A stretch of 64,000 nucleotides of DNA. Source: Psychroserpens burtonensis DSM 12212 (lineage in GTDB: Bacteria > Bacteroidota > Bacteroidia > Flavobacteriales > Flavobacteriaceae). The notes beneath the pieces are model-generated. The model saw nothing but the letters and a program-made list of their open reading frames with translations. It made no database searches and was not told where the DNA came from. The DNA lies in NCBI RefSeq assembly GCF_000425305.1, contig NZ_AUDE01000010.1:1-64000 (forward strand), written 5' to 3'. Both the position numbers and the translations under genes were made by a program. Below are positions 36,075 to 45,000 of this stretch, in pieces. Within the stretch, counting starts at the first letter, position 1, and each line of letters starts with the position of its first letter.

Positions 36075-38147
36075 ATGAAACTAGTATTAAATCTATCATT
36101 TATACTTTTTACAAGTCTATTATTAAATGCACAAGAGAAACAAATTTATGGCATAGTTACATCAGATTCAGATGGATTGCCATTACCTGGAGTGTCAGTA
36201 ATTATTGAAGGCACCTCAATTAGCGTACAAACTAATTTTGACGGTTATTATAAAATTAGAGCGTCTGTAGGAGATGTACTTGTGTATACTTTTGTAGGTA
36301 TAAGACGCCAAAAAGTTAAGGTTGGAAATACTGTAGAAATTAACGTCGCTTTAAAAGAGGATTTAGCAGCACTTGAAACGGTGGTTATATCAGCTTATAG
36401 TGGGGCTTCCAACAGTAGTCGGGTCAAAAATAACTGGTCTAAACCCACATTATCTTCAACACTTTCTGGTCGTGCGGCAGGCGTATCTACAAAATCAAAA
36501 TCAAGAAATTATGGGATAGGACGTAAGAATGTTATGTCAGTTTCATCAGAACCTTTATATGTACTTGATGGTAGGCCAATTTCCGAAGAAAAATTTAGAA
36601 GTATCAAAACAGATAAGTTAAAACATGTTGAAATTCTTAATTCCCTTCAAGGTAAAACTGTTTATGGTTATGAAGGCTCTAAAGGCGTCATTGTTTTAAG
36701 AACTAAAGGACCTAGAAATAATGTCAACTTTGATATCATCAATGATTTTTTGAACGAGTCTTATGTTCAAATACATGAGAATGCATTTAAACGTTCAACA
36801 TTAGCACCTTTGTCAACCTTTTCTATTGATGTAGATAAAGCAGCATATAGTAATATTAGACGTATGATTAATAACGGACAAGAGGTTCCTAGAAATGCAG
36901 TTAAAATAGAAGAAATGCTCAACTATTTTAGCTATGATTATTCGCAGCCACGAAATACACATCCATTTGCCATTCATACAGAAGTTGTTCAAACACCTTG
37001 GCATAATAAAACGCAACTCGTTAGAATTGGGCTTCAGGGTAAAACCTATGACAACGATAAATTGCCTGCATCAAATTTGACATTCTTAATTGATGTTTCT
37101 GGGTCTATGGATGCTACAAATAAATTACATCTATTAAAGAAATCGTTTAAACTTTTAGTGAATCAGTTGAGAGAAAAAGACAGGGTATCTATTGTTGTGT
37201 ATGCAGGTGCAGCAGGCGTTGTTTTAACACCAACATCTGGCGATAAAAAAGAAATTATTTTGGAAGCTTTAGAGCGATTACAAGCGGGTGGTTCTACAGC
37301 TGGCGGACAAGGGATTAAATTAGCTTACGAATTAGCAGAACAAAATTTTAAGAAAGATGGAAACAATAGAGTCATTTTGGCAACAGATGGTGACTTTAAT
37401 GTAGGTGCATCTAGCGATAGTGATATGCAAACGTTAATAGAGAAAAAGCGAGAATCTGGAGTATTCTTATCGGTTTTAGGATTTGGATATGGTAATTATA
37501 AGGATTCAAAATTAGAAATGTTGGCAGATAAAGGGAATGGGAATTACTCCTACATCGACAACATGCAAGAGGCTCAAAAAGTTTTTGGAAAAGAGTTTGG
37601 AGGCACATTATACACCATAGCGAAAGACGTTAAAATTCAAGTGGAATTCAATCCTAAGAAAGTTCAAGCCTATAGACTTATAGGATATGAAAATAGATTA
37701 CTAGCAGATGAAGATTTTATTGATGACACAAAGGATGCGGGAGAATTAGGAAGTGGTCATACCGTAACTGCGCTTTATGAAGTTATTCCTGTTGGAGTTT
37801 CATCTCATTATTTAAAAAATAGTTCTAATTTAAAATACACAAAAAATGAAATTACTAATAACTATACTGACGAACTTTTTACTGTGAAATTTAGATATAA
37901 AAAACCAGATGGAGATAAGAGTATTGAGATGGTTCATGTTCAGGATACTAAAATTTCAATAGCTAGTGAGGATATGAATTTTGCTTCGGCAGTTGCATTA
38001 ATAGGAATGAATTTGTTACAATCTCAATATGATAATGGCGCATCAATGAAAGATGTTATTAGGTTGGCAAAACAGGGCAGAGGTAACGATGATGATGGTT
38101 ATAGAGCAGAATTTATACGACTTGTTGAATCTTATAGATATTTGTAA
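36075..38147 (+). CDS. vWA domain protein with carboxypeptidase-regulatory-like and plug-like N-terminal domains
   Basis: A 690-aa exported protein. After the signal peptide (MKLVLNLSFILFTSLLLNAQ) comes a CarboxypepD_reg-like domain (YGIVTSDSDGLPLPGVSVII, about 25-105), then a TonB-plug-like segment (YVLDGRPISEEKF ... GVIVLRTKG, about 110-220), a YfbK-type linker (FSIDVDKAAYSNIRRMIN) and a vWA domain with intact MIDAS residues FLIDVSGSMDAT and ILATDGDFN. The C-terminal part matches the domain that follows vWA in YfbK-like proteins. Function unknown; vWA domains bind proteins through a metal ion. A defective MIDAS-less paralogue lies downstream. Confidence 0.92.
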   Translation: MKLVLNLSFILFTSLLLNAQEKQIYGIVTSDSDGLPLPGVSVIIEGTSISVQTNFDGYYKIRASVGDVLVYTFVGIRRQKVKVGNTVEINVALKEDLAALETVVISAYSGASNSSRVKNNWSKPTLSSTLSGRAAGVSTKSKSRNYGIGRKNVMSVSSEPLYVLDGRPISEEKFRSIKTDKLKHVEILNSLQGKTVYGYEGSKGVIVLRTKGPRNNVNFDIINDFLNESYVQIHENAFKRSTLAPLSTFSIDVDKAAYSNIRRMINNGQEVPRNAVKIEEMLNYFSYDYSQPRNTHPFAIHTEVVQTPWHNKTQLVRIGLQGKTYDNDKLPASNLTFLIDVSGSMDATNKLHLLKKSFKLLVNQLREKDRVSIVVYAGAAGVVLTPTSGDKKEIILEALERLQAGGSTAGGQGIKLAYELAEQNFKKDGNNRVILATDGDFNVGASSDSDMQTLIEKKRESGVFLSVLGFGYGNYKDSKLEMLADKGNGNYSYIDNMQEAQKVFGKEFGGTLYTIAKDVKIQVEFNPKKVQAYRLIGYENRLLADEDFIDDTKDAGELGSGHTVTALYEVIPVGVSSHYLKNSSNLKYTKNEITNNYTDELFTVKFRYKKPDGDKSIEMVHVQDTKISIASEDMNFASAVALIGMNLLQSQYDNGASMKDVIRLAKQGRGNDDDGYRAEFIRLVESYRYL

Positions 38148-38164
38148 ATAAATGTGATCTCTAC

Positions 38165-38200
38165 ATTAGAAAGAGCAACTTTTAAGTTGCTCTTTCTAAT
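38165..38200 (+). terminator. terminator of the vWA gene
   Basis: Perfect 17-bp inverted repeat ATTAGAAAGAGCAACTT (38165-38181) / AAGTTGCTCTTTCTAAT (38184-38200) with a two-base spacer, starting 18 bases after the stop codon. Confidence 0.8.
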
Positions 38201-38298
38201 TATTTATAGTTCACTCATTCAAATGCTTACTTCACTCAATTGTTATTGTATTACCTGTGCTTTGGTTGTAAATTAGTGTAACTAAAAACCTTAATCCA

Positions 38299-38895
38299 AT
38301 GAAAAATCAAATCACTTTAGTACTCGTTTGCTTGTTTTTCTACGTTGCAAACGCTCAAGACATGGCTATCGAAACAAAATCTGTAAGCATAGAAAATGTT
38401 ATTTCGTATGTTATAGAGACTATGGGCAAGAATTCAGAACAGGACTCGCTATCCTCTAAAAACATTACATTCTTAATTCAGTCGGCACCAAACGGATTAG
38501 CTATCGAAGATAAAGTTATTTTAAAGCAGACTTTGTAATTGATCTCTAAGCGACTTTCCGAAGATGATAGCATAACTATTATTTCATATTCTGGTATTAA
38601 TGGAGTCGTTCTCGAGAAAACATCTCCAAAAGCATTGAAGAAAATCATGCATGCTCTTGAGAACTATAAATCGAGTATTAAAGAATTACATAGTGATGGT
38701 ATTCAATTGGCTTATACTTATGCCCAAGAAAATTTTGAAGAAGACACCTCTAGCACTGTCGTGATGATTAGAAATCCAAAGGCATCTAGTGCTTCATACA
38801 TTCAAAATGCAGAAGCTCCAAAAAAGAAAAGTAATACAATTCTCATTACAGCAATTGGGTTATTACCAGAAATTATTTCTCTGATTAAGGATTGA
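38299..38895 (+). pseudogene. MIDAS-less vWA paralogue broken by one nonsense codon
   Basis: Two abutting frames in one phase (38299-38538 and 38539-38895) are separated only by TAA at 38536-38538. Together they encode a signal peptide (MKNQITLVLVCLFFYVANAQ), a vWA-like core aligned with the upstream gene (NITFLIQSAPNGLA against NLTFLIDVSGSMDA; then ITIISYSGINGVVLEK and GIQLAYTYAQENF), and a C-terminal hydrophobic tail. The metal-binding DxSxS is absent, so the copy had diverged before it broke. The N-terminal regulatory and plug-like domains are missing. Re-start at a TTG right after the stop is possible but would lack the signal peptide. Confidence 0.8.
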
Positions 38896-38963
38896 TAGAT
38901 AACCGGAATTGTATATTTTTAACCTGAAGTCGAATTTAGATGTTAAACGATACAATAAGATAA

Positions 38964-40301
38964 ATGAAAAAAGTATGCTTTCTCCTGTTATTTGTAAGCT
39001 TTCAAATCCATGCCCAACAAATATTATCTGTTAAAGAACAAGCCGTCGTTATTGATGATATTCTTGCAGATCGTTTTAATAATTTGTTACCAGATTTAAT
39101 GGATCGCGCCAATCTAGATATGTGGATTTTAATGTCTAGAGAGTATAATGAGGATCCTGTTTTGAAAACAATGTTACCAGCCACTTGGCTCAATGCGAGG
39201 CGACGAACAATCATTGTGTTTTATAGAAATAAACATATGAATACCCTAGAAAAACTGGCTGTAGCACGTTACAATTTTGGGGATAATATAATTTCTGCTT
39301 GGGATAAGGAACAACAACCTAATCAGTGGGAGCGTTTGGTTGAGATTATTGAAGAACGAAACCCAAATCAAATAGGATTAAATTATTCAACGCATTTTAA
39401 TATTGCTGACGGACTCGATAAAACAGATTACGATGAATTGATGCAGGTGCTTCCTAAGCCCTATAAAAGTAAAGTGGTTTCTGCGGAAAAAGTTGCAGTA
39501 GGATGGATTGAGACCAGAACGGAACGAGAAATGATTATTTATAATCAACTCGTAGATATTACGCATGATATTATTGCAGAAGCGTTTTCTGAAAAAGTCA
39601 TCACAGCAGGAATTACAACCACATCTGATGTAGAGTGGTGGATGCGACAAAAAGTAATTGATTTAGGTTTACAAACATGGTTTCATCCAACAGTTGACGT
39701 GCAACGATCAAAGGATGATTTGAAAGGACATTTGTATTCGTTTTCAGACCGACCAGAAGAACAAATTATTGTTCCTGGTGATTTGGTGCATTGTGACTTC
39801 GGAATCACTTATTTAAGACTAAACACAGATTGTCAAGAATTAGCCTATGTATTGAAGCCCAATGAAACGGTACCTCCTCAGTTTTTAATAAAGGCACTTA
39901 AAGAAGGTAATCGCGTACAAGATATCTTTACCAATAATTTTGAAACAGGGCAAACTGGAAACGAGATTCTTTTAAAATCACTTCGAGAAGCAAAAGCTGA
40001 AGGATTAAAACCTTCAATTTACACACATCCTTTAGGAAGTTATGGACATTCATCTGGACCAACAATTGGGATGTGGGATTCTCAAGGAGGAGTTGCAGGC
40101 GCTGGAGACTATCCCTTATATCCAAATACAGTATATGCTATTGAATTAAATACAACCGTCAACATTCCAGAATGGAAGCGTGATATTAGAGTCATGTTAG
40201 AAGAGGCTGGGTTTTATGGAGAAGACGGATTTAGATATGTAAATGGGCGTCAAACGACCTTGTTGACGATTCCAAGGTTAAAGGCGCATAAAGGGAATTA
40301 A
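38964..40301 (+). CDS. M24 family metallopeptidase, exported, Xaa-Pro aminopeptidase-like
   Basis: A 445-aa exported protein (signal peptide MKKVCFLLLFVSFQIHAQ) with a creatinase-like N-terminal domain and a C-terminal pita-bread M24 domain. Likely metal ligands: Asp in HCDFGITY, a second Asp in LNTDCQ, His in THPLGSYGHSSGPT, Glu in YAIELNT and a Glu in RVMLEEAG. The substrate is not known; dipeptide or Xaa-Pro substrates are usual for the family. The 3' end overlaps that of the convergent MFS gene by four bases. Confidence 0.9.
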   Translation: MKKVCFLLLFVSFQIHAQQILSVKEQAVVIDDILADRFNNLLPDLMDRANLDMWILMSREYNEDPVLKTMLPATWLNARRRTIIVFYRNKHMNTLEKLAVARYNFGDNIISAWDKEQQPNQWERLVEIIEERNPNQIGLNYSTHFNIADGLDKTDYDELMQVLPKPYKSKVVSAEKVAVGWIETRTEREMIIYNQLVDITHDIIAEAFSEKVITAGITTTSDVEWWMRQKVIDLGLQTWFHPTVDVQRSKDDLKGHLYSFSDRPEEQIIVPGDLVHCDFGITYLRLNTDCQELAYVLKPNETVPPQFLIKALKEGNRVQDIFTNNFETGQTGNEILLKSLREAKAEGLKPSIYTHPLGSYGHSSGPTIGMWDSQGGVAGAGDYPLYPNTVYAIELNTTVNIPEWKRDIRVMLEEAGFYGEDGFRYVNGRQTTLLTIPRLKAHKGN

Positions 40302-41590
40302 TTGGTTGTTGATTTAGAATGTCTATACAACCAAAAAGCAGCTACAAGACCAACCAAAGAAAATAGCGTCATAATTCTAAAGGAGTGTTGTAATCCAATT
40401 GCTCCAGGGTTTTTGTCCAAGAAGTACCCCATTAAAGGTCCAGCAAAAATATCTGGTGTATACCCAACAATAGAAATAAAACCGACAGCAGTTCCAGTCA
40501 AAGCCAGTGGTATTTTACTTTCTTCTAAAGTTGCAAAATAAAGTACTCTTGCAGAATATACTCCCAATGCCATAGTACCAATAGATAATATGAATAGAAG
40601 GGTAGAACTGTCATTGATTAGTCCGCTAGCAAAAACCCCACTGGTTACAAGCATGAGTAAAAAGCCAATCATAATCCATAATGATGCTCGTGTACGATCT
40701 GCTAATACACCAATCACAACACCAATGATTGGTCGTAGATATAAAAGTGAAGTGCCTACTTTGGCAGCTTCAATCTTATTATAATTCATGACTTGTTCAG
40801 CATATTGACTAAATAAATCTGTCATTTTATATCCAAAATAAGCACATAAAATAATAATCATCAAGAGCCAAACAGCTTTAAATTGCATGACCGTTTTAAA
40901 GTTTGCTAGCGTTAGTGTTTTCGGTTTATCAATTCCGATTTTAATTTCAATCTGTTTTTCTTCCGAAGAATTTAAATTTCTCAAAAAGAAAAATACAAGA
41001 ATAGAAACCACACAAACTGCAAAGGCAGTATAAGTGATGACTTGTTTAAAAGCTTCTTTGCGTTCTAAAACAGAAGTAAGCTCTATGTCTTTGGTGATAA
41101 ATGCGGAAAATACAAGAACGCCAACCGATCCAAACAATGCAGCCACCAAACCACGACCACCATCTAAAAATCCAAAAGCTATTCCTTGTTTGCTTTGTCC
41201 TCCCCAAATTCTAGTTGCTTTAATCATTGCAGCCCAAAACAAAAAAATAGTTGTGAAACCCCAAAACCCGTATAATACATGAAGATTTGCTAAGCTTGGA
41301 TAGCTAGCTAAATAAAAGCCACCAAGAGCGGTAAGCATTAAAGCTATAGACATTAATATCTGCGGACGAAATTTATCTGCTAAAGGTCCTCCAAACAAAT
41401 AAGACACTAAAGCGACCAGTCCATAAATAGAAAAGCAACTTCCTAACTCTGATTGACTAATGGCGAAAGATTCTAAAAATGTAGTTCTAAAAATACGCTG
41501 TAAAACAAAAGGTAATATAAAAACAGACTCACCAGCTAATATGAGTAAGATGATTGTATATGCTGGTGAGGTTGTTTTTTGTTGTGACAT
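40298..41590 (-). CDS. MFS transporter
   Basis: A 430-aa protein with twelve likely membrane helices. It shows the MFS loop motif between helices 2 and 3, YLFGGPLADKFRPQILMS, and a second-half counterpart GVLADRTRASLWIM. The central cytoplasmic loop contains LNSSEEKQIEIKIG. Substrate unknown; general resemblance to nitrate/sugar-phosphate type MFS proteins of Bacteroidota is too loose to name one. Monocistronic and convergent with the M24 gene. Confidence 0.9.
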   Translation of the reverse strand: MSQQKTTSPAYTIILLILAGESVFILPFVLQRIFRTTFLESFAISQSELGSCFSIYGLVALVSYLFGGPLADKFRPQILMSIALMLTALGGFYLASYPSLANLHVLYGFWGFTTIFLFWAAMIKATRIWGGQSKQGIAFGFLDGGRGLVAALFGSVGVLVFSAFITKDIELTSVLERKEAFKQVITYTAFAVCVVSILVFFFLRNLNSSEEKQIEIKIGIDKPKTLTLANFKTVMQFKAVWLLMIIILCAYFGYKMTDLFSQYAEQVMNYNKIEAAKVGTSLLYLRPIIGVVIGVLADRTRASLWIMIGFLLMLVTSGVFASGLINDSSTLLFILSIGTMALGVYSARVLYFATLEESKIPLALTGTAVGFISIVGYTPDIFAGPLMGYFLDKNPGAIGLQHSFRIMTLFSLVGLVAAFWLYRHSKSTTN

Positions 41591-41753
41591 TTATACTAAT
41601 ATAAATAATAAATTTCGCATTAAAACTTGTTCATTTCCCGTTCTATTTTATTGTTCACAATTTACGTAACTAATGCTGTGAAAATCGATCACAACGTTAT
41701 ATAACGAAAAAGCAACTTCGTTTTATGTACAACCTTGACTATTTAAATTGGTA

Positions 41754-43382
41754 TTAAACCTGTAAAACACCCATATTAAAAGGTTTTTCAATAGGAGCGT
41801 GGTTGGCAGCTTCTATTCCCATACTAATCCAAGTTCTGGTATCTAATGGATTAATAACCGCATCTGTCCAAATGCGAGACGCAGCATAGTAAGGAGATAC
41901 TTGGTTATCGTATCTGTTTTTGATTTTGTCGAATAATTCTTTTTCTTTCTCTTCGGTGATTTTTTCACCTTTTTTAAGAAGTGATGCTTTTTCTATTTGT
42001 AATAATACTTTTGCTGCGCTATTTCCGCTCATAACTGCAAGTTCTGCACTTGGCCACGCGACTATTAATCTGGGATCATAAGCTTTTCCACACATAGCAT
42101 AGTTTCCTGCACCATAACTATTACCAATAATAATTGTGAATTTTGGTACCACGCTATTACTAACAGCATTTACCATTTTAGCACCATCTTTGATAATACC
42201 ACCATGTTCAGATTTACTACCAACCATGAAGCCAGTAACATCTTGTAAAAACACTAAAGGGATTTTTTTCTGATTACAATTGGCAATAAAGCGTGTCGCT
42301 TTATCTGCACTGTCATTATAAATCACACCTCCAAACTGCATTTCACCGCTATTTGTCTTTACGAGTTTACGTTGATTGGCAATAATACCAACTGCCCAAC
42401 CATCGATACGCGCATATGCTGTGATGATTGTTTTTCCATAACCTTCTTTGTATTCATCAAATTCACTGTTATCAACTAAGCGTTTGATGATTTCTTTCAT
42501 GTCGTATTGGGCTGCACGTGATTTTGGTAAAATACCAAAGATATCATCAGGATTTTCTTTCGGTTTTTTTGCAGCTATTTTATTAAAACCAGCCTTGTCA
42601 TAATCACCAATTTTATCCACTAAACGTTGAATAGTTTCTAACGCGTCTTTATCGTCTTTTGCTTTATAATCGGTTACACCAGAAATTTCGCAATGCGTTG
42701 TTGCACCTCCTAGAGTTTCATTGTCAATACTTTCTCCAATCGCAGCTTTCACTAGATAACTACCCGCAAGAAAAATACTCCCTGTTTTATCTACAATAAT
42801 AGCTTCATCACTCATTATTGGAAGATAAGCACCACCAGCAACACAACTTCCCATAACTGCTGCGATTTGGGTGATTCCCATACTGCTCATAATTGCATTA
42901 TTTCTAAAAATGCGACCAAAATGCTCTTTATCAGGGAAAATTTCATCCTGCATTGGTAAATACACACCTGCAGAATCCACTAAATATATAATTGGCAACC
43001 GGTTTTCAATAGCTATTTCTTGAGCACGCAAATTCTTCTTTCCAGTAATTGGAAACCACGCTCCAGCCTTCACTGTGGCATCATTGGCAACAACTATGCA
43101 TTGCTTTCCTTTAACATAACCCATTTTCACTATGACACCACCAGATGGGCAACCACCATGTTCTTCATACATGCCATCACCAGCAAAAGCAGCAATTTCT
43201 ATAATTGGTTTTTTTGAATCTAAAAGATAATCAACACGCTCTCTAGCAGTCATTTTGCCTTTAGCATGATGCTTTTCAATACGCGTTACTCCTCCACCAA
43301 GCTTTACTTTGGCGAAACGTTTTTTGAGGTCAGAAAGAAGTAATTTATTATGATCTTCGTTTTTATTGAAGTTTAAATCCAT
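41754..43382 (-). CDS. acyl-CoA carboxylase beta (carboxyltransferase) subunit
   Basis: A full-length 542-aa carboxyltransferase of the propionyl/methylcrotonyl-CoA carboxylase class. N-terminal half: GGCPSGGVIVKMGYVKGKQC, VANDATVKAGAW, YLVDSAGVYLPMQDEIFPD and MGSCVAGGAYLPIMSDE. C-terminal half: FGGVIYNDSADKATRFI, PLVFLQDVTGFMVGSKSEHGGIIKDGAKM and IGNSYGAGNYAMCGKAYDPR. The EHGGIIK segment resembles methylcrotonyl-type more than propionyl-type, which would place it in leucine breakdown, but this is tentative. The biotin-carrying alpha subunit is not next to it. Confidence 0.93.
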   Translation of the reverse strand: MDLNFNKNEDHNKLLLSDLKKRFAKVKLGGGVTRIEKHHAKGKMTARERVDYLLDSKKPIIEIAAFAGDGMYEEHGGCPSGGVIVKMGYVKGKQCIVVANDATVKAGAWFPITGKKNLRAQEIAIENRLPIIYLVDSAGVYLPMQDEIFPDKEHFGRIFRNNAIMSSMGITQIAAVMGSCVAGGAYLPIMSDEAIIVDKTGSIFLAGSYLVKAAIGESIDNETLGGATTHCEISGVTDYKAKDDKDALETIQRLVDKIGDYDKAGFNKIAAKKPKENPDDIFGILPKSRAAQYDMKEIIKRLVDNSEFDEYKEGYGKTIITAYARIDGWAVGIIANQRKLVKTNSGEMQFGGVIYNDSADKATRFIANCNQKKIPLVFLQDVTGFMVGSKSEHGGIIKDGAKMVNAVSNSVVPKFTIIIGNSYGAGNYAMCGKAYDPRLIVAWPSAELAVMSGNSAAKVLLQIEKASLLKKGEKITEEKEKELFDKIKNRYDNQVSPYYAASRIWTDAVINPLDTRTWISMGIEAANHAPIEKPFNMGVLQV

Positions 43383-43463
43383 AGTGTTTTTATTTCCTAC
43401 GAATTTACGAAACCAGTCACATATTAAAAAGTGAATTTTTTGTTAAAATTAATTACATGGAAT

Positions 43464-43481
43464 TATATTCCTAGGAATATA
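43464..43481. promoter_or_regulatory. 18-bp perfect palindrome, likely MarR operator
   Basis: TATATTCCTAGGAATATA is a perfect palindrome 14 bases upstream of the -7 box TATATTTG (43496-43503) and 45 bases before the ATG of the DoxX gene. Size and two-fold symmetry fit a MarR dimer site, and the operon encodes a MarR protein, so autoregulation is likely. Confidence 0.7.
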
Positions 43482-43495
43482 TAATTATTTTGTTC

Positions 43496-43503
43496 TATAT
43501 TTG
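43496..43503 (+). promoter_or_regulatory. -7 promoter box of the DoxX-reductase-marR operon
   Basis: TATATTTG, full match to TAnnTTTG, 23 bases before the ATG at 43527. Confidence 0.65.
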
Positions 43504-43526
43504 CACAGACAAAAACTTTTTAAAAC

Positions 43527-43883
43527 ATGAATCGAGACAAAATTATATATTATCTGGCTACAGGATTATTGACCCTATTACTATTGTTTTCTGTAAGTAT
43601 GTATTTTTTCAATCACGAAGATATCAGGCAAGCATTTACCGGTTTTGGCTATCCAACATATTTAATTTATCCTTATGCAGTAGTTAAGTTACTAGGTTTA
43701 GTCGCGATTTGGTTACCCAATTTAAAAATGTTCAAAGAATGGGCGTACGCAGGTTTCTTTTTTGCATTCATACTCGCATTCTTTGCACATTACATGATAG
43801 GTGATGGTGAGCAAACAGGAGCCTTAATAGCGTTAGTGTTATTAGTAGTATCGTATATTTGTAATAAAAGAATTAAAAACTAA
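43527..43883 (+). CDS. DoxX-like membrane protein
   Basis: A 118-aa protein with four likely helices and DoxX-family features: GFGYPTYLIYPYAVVKLLGLVAIW and WAYAGFFFAFILAFFAHYMIGD. DoxX-like proteins occur with redox enzymes and are linked with quinone or thiol stress. It is the first gene of an operon with an FMN reductase (five bases apart) and a MarR regulator, behind the palindrome at 43464-43481. A frame at 43490-43687 in another phase is a shadow. Confidence 0.9.
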   Translation: MNRDKIIYYLATGLLTLLLLFSVSMYFFNHEDIRQAFTGFGYPTYLIYPYAVVKLLGLVAIWLPNLKMFKEWAYAGFFFAFILAFFAHYMIGDGEQTGALIALVLLVVSYICNKRIKN

Positions 43884-43888
43884 GAGAA

Positions 43889-44419
43889 ATGAAAAAAATT
43901 ATAACATTCGCAGGAAGTAACAGTAAAGATTCAATAAACAAGCAATTAGCAGTTTATGCATCAACGTTAGTTAAAAATGTAGAGATAACTGTTTTAGATT
44001 TAAATGATTTTGAATTACCTGTCTATGGCATCGATTACGAAAAAGAGCATGGCATTCCAGATCATGCGCATAAATTCCTAGACTACATCAATTCTTCAGA
44101 TGGAATGATCATATCTTTAGCAGAGCATAACGGAGCTTACGCAACAGTATTTAAAAATCTATTTGATTGGTTATCTAGAGCAGAAGCTAAAACATTTTGT
44201 GGAAAACCAATGTTGTTGATGGCAACTTCACCTGGAGCAAGAGGAGGAGAATCAGTTTTAGGCATTTCTAGTGAACGTTTTCCACGTCATGACGCTAATA
44301 TTATAGGGAAGTTTTCACTGCCTTCTTTTAATGATAACTTTTCGGAAGGAAAAATTAGTAATTCTAAATTGAATGACCAATTAGTAGAAGAGGTCAAACA
44401 ATTTCAAGAGAGTTTATAG
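43889..44419 (+). CDS. NADPH-dependent FMN reductase / NAD(P)H quinone reductase family
   Basis: A flavodoxin-fold reductase of 176 aa. The phosphate loop is FAGSNSKDSINKQLA, and LAEHNGAYATVFKNLFDWLSR and the tail GARGGESVLG are typical of the YieF/ArsH-type FMN_red family. It probably reduces quinones, chromate-like compounds or flavins with NAD(P)H. Between DoxX and MarR genes, it is the enzymatic part of a regulated redox-stress operon. Confidence 0.91.
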   Translation: MKKIITFAGSNSKDSINKQLAVYASTLVKNVEITVLDLNDFELPVYGIDYEKEHGIPDHAHKFLDYINSSDGMIISLAEHNGAYATVFKNLFDWLSRAEAKTFCGKPMLLMATSPGARGGESVLGISSERFPRHDANIIGKFSLPSFNDNFSEGKISNSKLNDQLVEEVKQFQESL

Positions 44420-44462
44420 ATTAAAGCGAGTTTATTGCAAATTGAAGACTGAAGATTAGTAT

Positions 44463-44900
44463 ATGGGAGATATTTCTAAAGATATAAATTCAACGTTTCC
44501 AAATAATAGAGTGAAAGCAATGCTCAATATTATTTATACTTCAAATTGGATTACGAGTTGTCAAAACGATTTTTTTAAAGATTTTGGGATTTCACCACAA
44601 CAGTATAATATTTTAAGAATATTGAAAGGAGCAGGTGAGCCACTTAACGTTCAAACTATAAAAGATAGAATGTTAGAACGCTCACCAAATGCTACGCGAC
44701 TAATGGATAAGCTTTGTGCTAAAAACTGTATTGAACGTCTACCTTCAGAGCACGATAGACGGGTTGTTAAAATAGTAATTACTAATACAGGGGTAGCACT
44801 ATTAGAATCCATACCAAACGATTTAAATACCGAGTTGTTGAAAAATTTAAATGAAAAAGAAGCAGAGCAATTGAGTAATCTCTTGGATAAAATGCGGTAA
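44463..44900 (+). CDS. MarR family transcriptional regulator
   Basis: A 145-aa winged-helix regulator: ISPQQYNILRILKGAGEPLNVQTIKDRMLERSPNATRLMDKLCAKNCIER (helix-turn-helix) followed by the wing SEHDRRVVKIVITNTG and a C-terminal dimer helix. The DRR in the wing is the usual MarR signature. No Cys placed like OhrR's is obvious, though there are two Cys in the DNA-binding part (LCAKNC). It most likely binds the palindrome upstream of the DoxX gene and possibly the inverted repeat at 44961-44984. Confidence 0.93.
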   Translation: MGDISKDINSTFPNNRVKAMLNIIYTSNWITSCQNDFFKDFGISPQQYNILRILKGAGEPLNVQTIKDRMLERSPNATRLMDKLCAKNCIERLPSEHDRRVVKIVITNTGVALLESIPNDLNTELLKNLNEKEAEQLSNLLDKMR

Positions 44901-44960
44901 CTAAAGTTCTGCATTGGCAGGGATCTTCTTAGGGGCCTTAGTAACTGCGTTTTCTTAACT

Positions 44961-44984
44961 AAATAGTTTCCATAAAAACTATTT
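44961..44984. promoter_or_regulatory. inverted repeat between marR and first pirin gene
   Basis: AAATAGTTT (44961-44969) and AAACTATTT (44976-44984) form a 9-bp inverted repeat with a six-base spacer, 17 bases before the pirin ATG. It could be an operator or a small hairpin; its sequence is unlike the 43464-43481 palindrome. Confidence 0.4.
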
Positions 44985-45000
44985 CAAATAGGATTAAACA

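Noticed and set aside
43490-43687. 65-codon frame starting before the DoxX gene
   Set aside because: Different phase over the DoxX gene; the DoxX frame has clear membrane helices and family sequence.
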